The notes under the pieces: model-generated
The model's input: only the letters and a program-made list of their open reading frames with translations
What the model was told of the DNA's origin: nothing
Databases searched by the model: none
Assembly: GCA_026416815.1 (NCBI GenBank)
Contig: JAOAEJ010000041.1
Location: 1-64,000, forward strand
Length of the DNA: 64,000 nucleotides
Origin: Clostridia bacterium
Lineage (GTDB): Bacteria > Bacillota > Clostridia > Acetivibrionales > DSM-2933
Direction: 5' to 3'
Position numbers and translations under genes: made by a program
Shown here: piece after piece, positions 61,179 to 64,000 of the stretch
Numbering within the stretch: position 1 is the first letter of the stretch
Layout: each line of letters begins with the position of its first letter

Positions 61179-64000
61179 ATGAGTAACAATGTGAGAAGAA
61201 TTTTTGTCGAAAAGAAAGTCGGTTTTGATATTGAAGCGCAGGGGATGTATCGTGACCTGAAGAGCAACCTTGGGATTTCAGGGCTAAAGTCTCTCAGAAT
61301 AGTAAATAGGTATGATGTAGAAGGTATTTCCGATGAAGAGTATCAAAAGTCGCGCAATACCATATTTTCTGAGCCGCCTGTAGATGTTGTATATGATGAA
61401 AACATTGATATAGATAAAAATGCAAGGATAATAGCAATCGAATACCTTCCAGGTCAATACGATCAGAGGGCGGATTCTGCCTCCCAGTGTATACAGATAC
61501 TCACGCAGGGGGAGAGGCCGGTTACAAAAGCAGCACGTTTGATAGTTCTTGAGGGTGACATTTCCGATGAGGACTACAATAGAATAAGGGAATACTGCAT
61601 AAACCCTGTTGAAAGTCAGGAAGCTTCGCTTAGTAAACCCTCTACACTAGACGTAGAAGCAAATATCCCTGAGGATGTAAAAGTACTCAGCGGATTTATA
61701 GCTATGAATGAGCAGGAGCTCCAGGGCTTTATGAACGAGATGGGCTTTGCTATGTCCCTGGAAGACCTGCAATTCTGTCAGGCATACTTCAGGGATGAAG
61801 AAAAAAGAGACCCTTCAGTTACAGAAATAAAGATGATAGATACCTACTGGTCTGACCACTGCCGTCATACAACATTCCTCAGCAAAATAGAAGGAGTAGA
61901 GATAGAGCAGGGACCATATTACAATGCCATAAAATCTGCATATGACAGCTACCTTGAGTCCAGAAAATATGTATACGGCGATAGAGAAAAAGATGTATGC
62001 CTTATGGACATAGCAACTATGGCTATGAAAGAACTCAGAAAAAAAGGCAAACTGAACGACCTTGATGTTTCGGAAGAAATAAATGCATGCAGCATAGTAG
62101 TGAATGTAGATGTAAACGGTCAGGATGAAGAATGGCTGGTAATGTTTAAAAACGAAACCCACAATCATCCAACAGAAATAGAACCCTTCGGTGGAGCGGC
62201 AACATGCCTGGGCGGAGCTATCAGAGACCCACTTTCAGGTAGATCCTATGTGTACCAGGCAATGCGTGTAACAGGAAGCGGTGACCCAAGGACAAAGGTA
62301 AAAGACACCATACCGGGAAAGCTTCCTCAGAGAAAAATTACTACCGGAGCAGCCGCAGGCTACAGCTCCTACGGAAATCAGATCGGATTGGCAACAGGAC
62401 AGGTAGCCGAGATTTACGATGAGGGCTATGTTGCAAAAAGGATGGAGATAGGAGCAGTGATAGGCGCAGCTCCTAAGAAAAATGTAGTAAGGGAAAATCC
62501 TCAGCCTGGAGATGTGATAATACTGCTTGGGGGAAGAACAGGGCGCGACGGCTGCGGAGGTGCTACCGGTTCATCCAAGGAGCACACGGAAGAGTCACTT
62601 ATGACCTGCGGAGCGGAAGTACAAAAGGGTAATCCTCCTACAGAAAGAAAAATACAGCGTCTCTTTAGAAATCCTGCTGTAAGTACTATGATTAAGAAAT
62701 GTAATGATTTTGGAGCAGGGGGAGTATCTGTTGCTATAGGTGAGCTGGCAGATGGCCTTGAGATAAATCTTGACGTTATACCTAAAAAATATGACGGCCT
62801 TGACGGAACCGAGCTAGCTATCTCCGAATCCCAGGAGCGTATGGCTGTAGTAGTAGAGAAGGAAAATGTAGAGGCCTTTATTAAAGCTGCAGAGGACGAA
62901 AACCTTGAAGCTGTCGAAGTTGCAGTTGTAACAGCTGAAAACAGGCTGAAAATGCAGTGGAGAGGCAAGTTAATAGTAAATATAAGCAGAGACTTTTTAA
63001 ATACAAACGGTGTCAAGCAAATGGTTGACGTAGCAGTGGAATCACCCGAAGCACAAAACAGCTTCTTCAAAAGGATAGCACCAGAGCTTGAAGAGTCTAT
63101 AGAGAATATGGAAAAAACCTGGCTGACTAACCTCCAAAGGCTCAATGTTTGTAGTCAGAAGGGGCTTGTAGAGAGGTTTGACAGTACCATAGGAGCATGT
63201 ACAATTACTATGCCTTTCGGTGGTAAATACCAGCTTAGTCCCGCTGAAGGTATGGCTGCAAAAATACCTGTACTAAATGGAGAGACTACAACCGGAACTG
63301 TTATGACTTACGGCTACAACCCGTCAATATCCAAATGGAGCCCCTTCCATGGAGCGCTCTATGCTGTTGTAGAGTCTGTTGCAAAGGTTGTAGCTATGGG
63401 CGGAGACTATAAAAATGCACGCCTTACCCTTCAGGAATACTTTGAAAAGCTGGGTAAAGACCCTAAAAAGTGGGGTAAGCCGTTCAGTGCATTATTGGGG
63501 GCATACTATGCTCAAGTAAAGCTGGGAATACCTGCAATAGGTGGAAAAGACAGTATGTCGGGAACCTTTAAGGATATGACTGTACCGCCAACTTTGGTTT
63601 CCTTTGCTGTAGATGTTGTAAATGCTGCTGATGTTATTTCAACTGAATTTAAGCAAGTGGGCAGCAATGTAGTAGTAATCCCTCTGGATAGGGATGAAAA
63701 CGAACTGCCTGACTTTGAACAGCTGGATAGAAACTACACAAAGATACATCAGCTGATAAAAGCAGGGAAAGTGTCGGCAGCACACACCGTCAGAACCGGA
63801 GGCATATCCGAGGCTATAAGCAAAATGTGCTTTGGTAATAAAATTGGCTTTAGATTTACAGATAAGGTGGGACCAAGAAGTCTCTTTACTGCGGACTACG
63901 GTTCAATTATCCTTGAAATACCTGCAAATGAAGACCTTGCAAAATTACTTGAAGGATTAAGATATACATTACTTGGTGTAACTATCGAAGAAGAAAATAT
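61179..64000 (+). CDS. purL: Phosphoribosylformylglycinamidine synthase (PurL), partial
   Basis: The enzyme converts FGAR, glutamine and ATP to FGAM in purine biosynthesis. The window contains the first 940 codons of an open frame that runs off the right end; single-chain PurL is about 1200-1300 residues, so the glutaminase domain lies outside. Recognisable segments are D-T-Y-W-S-D-H-C-R-H-T-T-F, F-K-N-E-T-H-N-H-P-T-E-I-E-P-F-G-G-A-A-T, G-G-R-T-G-R-D-G, and G-G-K-D-S-M-S-G. ATG 61179 follows AAGGGGT. It lies divergent to a LysR regulator, with a palindrome in the leader. Confidence 0.95.
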   Translation, partial: MSNNVRRIFVEKKVGFDIEAQGMYRDLKSNLGISGLKSLRIVNRYDVEGISDEEYQKSRNTIFSEPPVDVVYDENIDIDKNARIIAIEYLPGQYDQRADSASQCIQILTQGERPVTKAARLIVLEGDISDEDYNRIREYCINPVESQEASLSKPSTLDVEANIPEDVKVLSGFIAMNEQELQGFMNEMGFAMSLEDLQFCQAYFRDEEKRDPSVTEIKMIDTYWSDHCRHTTFLSKIEGVEIEQGPYYNAIKSAYDSYLESRKYVYGDREKDVCLMDIATMAMKELRKKGKLNDLDVSEEINACSIVVNVDVNGQDEEWLVMFKNETHNHPTEIEPFGGAATCLGGAIRDPLSGRSYVYQAMRVTGSGDPRTKVKDTIPGKLPQRKITTGAAAGYSSYGNQIGLATGQVAEIYDEGYVAKRMEIGAVIGAAPKKNVVRENPQPGDVIILLGGRTGRDGCGGATGSSKEHTEESLMTCGAEVQKGNPPTERKIQRLFRNPAVSTMIKKCNDFGAGGVSVAIGELADGLEINLDVIPKKYDGLDGTELAISESQERMAVVVEKENVEAFIKAAEDENLEAVEVAVVTAENRLKMQWRGKLIVNISRDFLNTNGVKQMVDVAVESPEAQNSFFKRIAPELEESIENMEKTWLTNLQRLNVCSQKGLVERFDSTIGACTITMPFGGKYQLSPAEGMAAKIPVLNGETTTGTVMTYGYNPSISKWSPFHGALYAVVESVAKVVAMGGDYKNARLTLQEYFEKLGKDPKKWGKPFSALLGAYYAQVKLGIPAIGGKDSMSGTFKDMTVPPTLVSFAVDVVNAADVISTEFKQVGSNVVVIPLDRDENELPDFEQLDRNYTKIHQLIKAGKVSAAHTVRTGGISEAISKMCFGNKIGFRFTDKVGPRSLFTADYGSIILEIPANEDLAKLLEGLRYTLLGVTIEEEN

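Noticed and set aside
61815..62168. 117-codon minus-strand frame in purL
   Set aside because: Antisense shadow with aromatic-rich, implausible composition.
62501..63145. 214-codon minus-strand frame in purL
   Set aside because: It lies opposite a strongly conserved coding region and has a low-complexity Ser-rich translation.

Overview
The window is AT-rich, densely coded DNA from a low-GC, Gram-positive, anaerobic Firmicute, almost certainly a member of the Clostridia. The signs are strong AGGAGG-type ribosome binding sites, frequent TTG/GTG starts, many U-tailed hairpin terminators, a pyruvate formate-lyase with its activase, many radical-SAM enzymes, a CIRCE-controlled hsp90 gene, long single-chain PurL and a bacterial class C group II intron. 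A cellulolytic or soil Clostridium relative is plausible, but the species cannot be fixed from the sequence alone. No tRNA, rRNA or CRISPR array was seen.

Layout. 1-800: a non-coding, hairpin-rich stretch, a 29-residue mini-ORF and a CorA leader that can fold in two mutually exclusive ways. 0.8-7.4 kb: housekeeping and metabolic genes (CorA, secreted beta-carbonic anhydrase, CYTH phosphatase, gamma-glutamylcyclotransferase-like protein, class IV aminotransferase, flavin amine oxidase). 7.7-20.4 kb: a probable specialised-metabolite locus: a 33-residue secreted mini-peptide, a class 3 lipase, two tandem PhpK-like radical-SAM enzymes, a 2091-residue FAAL-PCP-C-FkbH-PCP-TE megasynthase and a SPASM radical-SAM protein. 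20.5-28.5 kb (mostly minus strand): small membrane proteins, two tandem DUF155/RMD1 proteins, then a putative immune operon of a STAND-TPR-ABC-ATPase fusion, a TIR protein and a small membrane protein. 28.8-32.2 kb: clpS-clpA-aat, a complete N-degron cassette that is unusual in Firmicutes.

32.3-39.9 kb: cell-envelope genes (LysM protein; a WxL-like protein with its DUF916 partner) and a fused aminotransferase/acyl-ACP-reductase-like enzyme followed by a flavin reductase. 40.0-43.1 kb: pflB-pflA. 43.1-45.4 kb: a secreted DUF5050-type repeat protein. 45.5-51.3 kb: a Fur/Zur-type regulator, a GH13 branching-type enzyme and a zinc ABC transporter (znuA, znuC, znuB) with a Fur-type palindrome in front. 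51.3-55.2 kb: CIRCE, htpG, and a group IIC intron sitting directly on the htpG terminator. 55.2-61.0 kb: acyl-CoA synthetase with its XRE-cupin regulator, a chemoreceptor and a LysR regulator. 61.2 kb to the end: the first 940 codons of purL.

The best candidates for undescribed biology are (1) the STAND-TPR-ATPase/TIR/membrane-protein operon with the flanking DUF155 pair, (2) the FAAL/FkbH megasynthase locus with its duplicated radical-SAM genes and mini-peptide, (3) the aminotransferase-acyl-ACP-reductase fusion, which could make long-chain amines, and (4) a ~122-bp two-hairpin element found twice, each time just upstream of a regulator gene and in the same orientation to it. All functional assignments rest on motif recognition without database searches.
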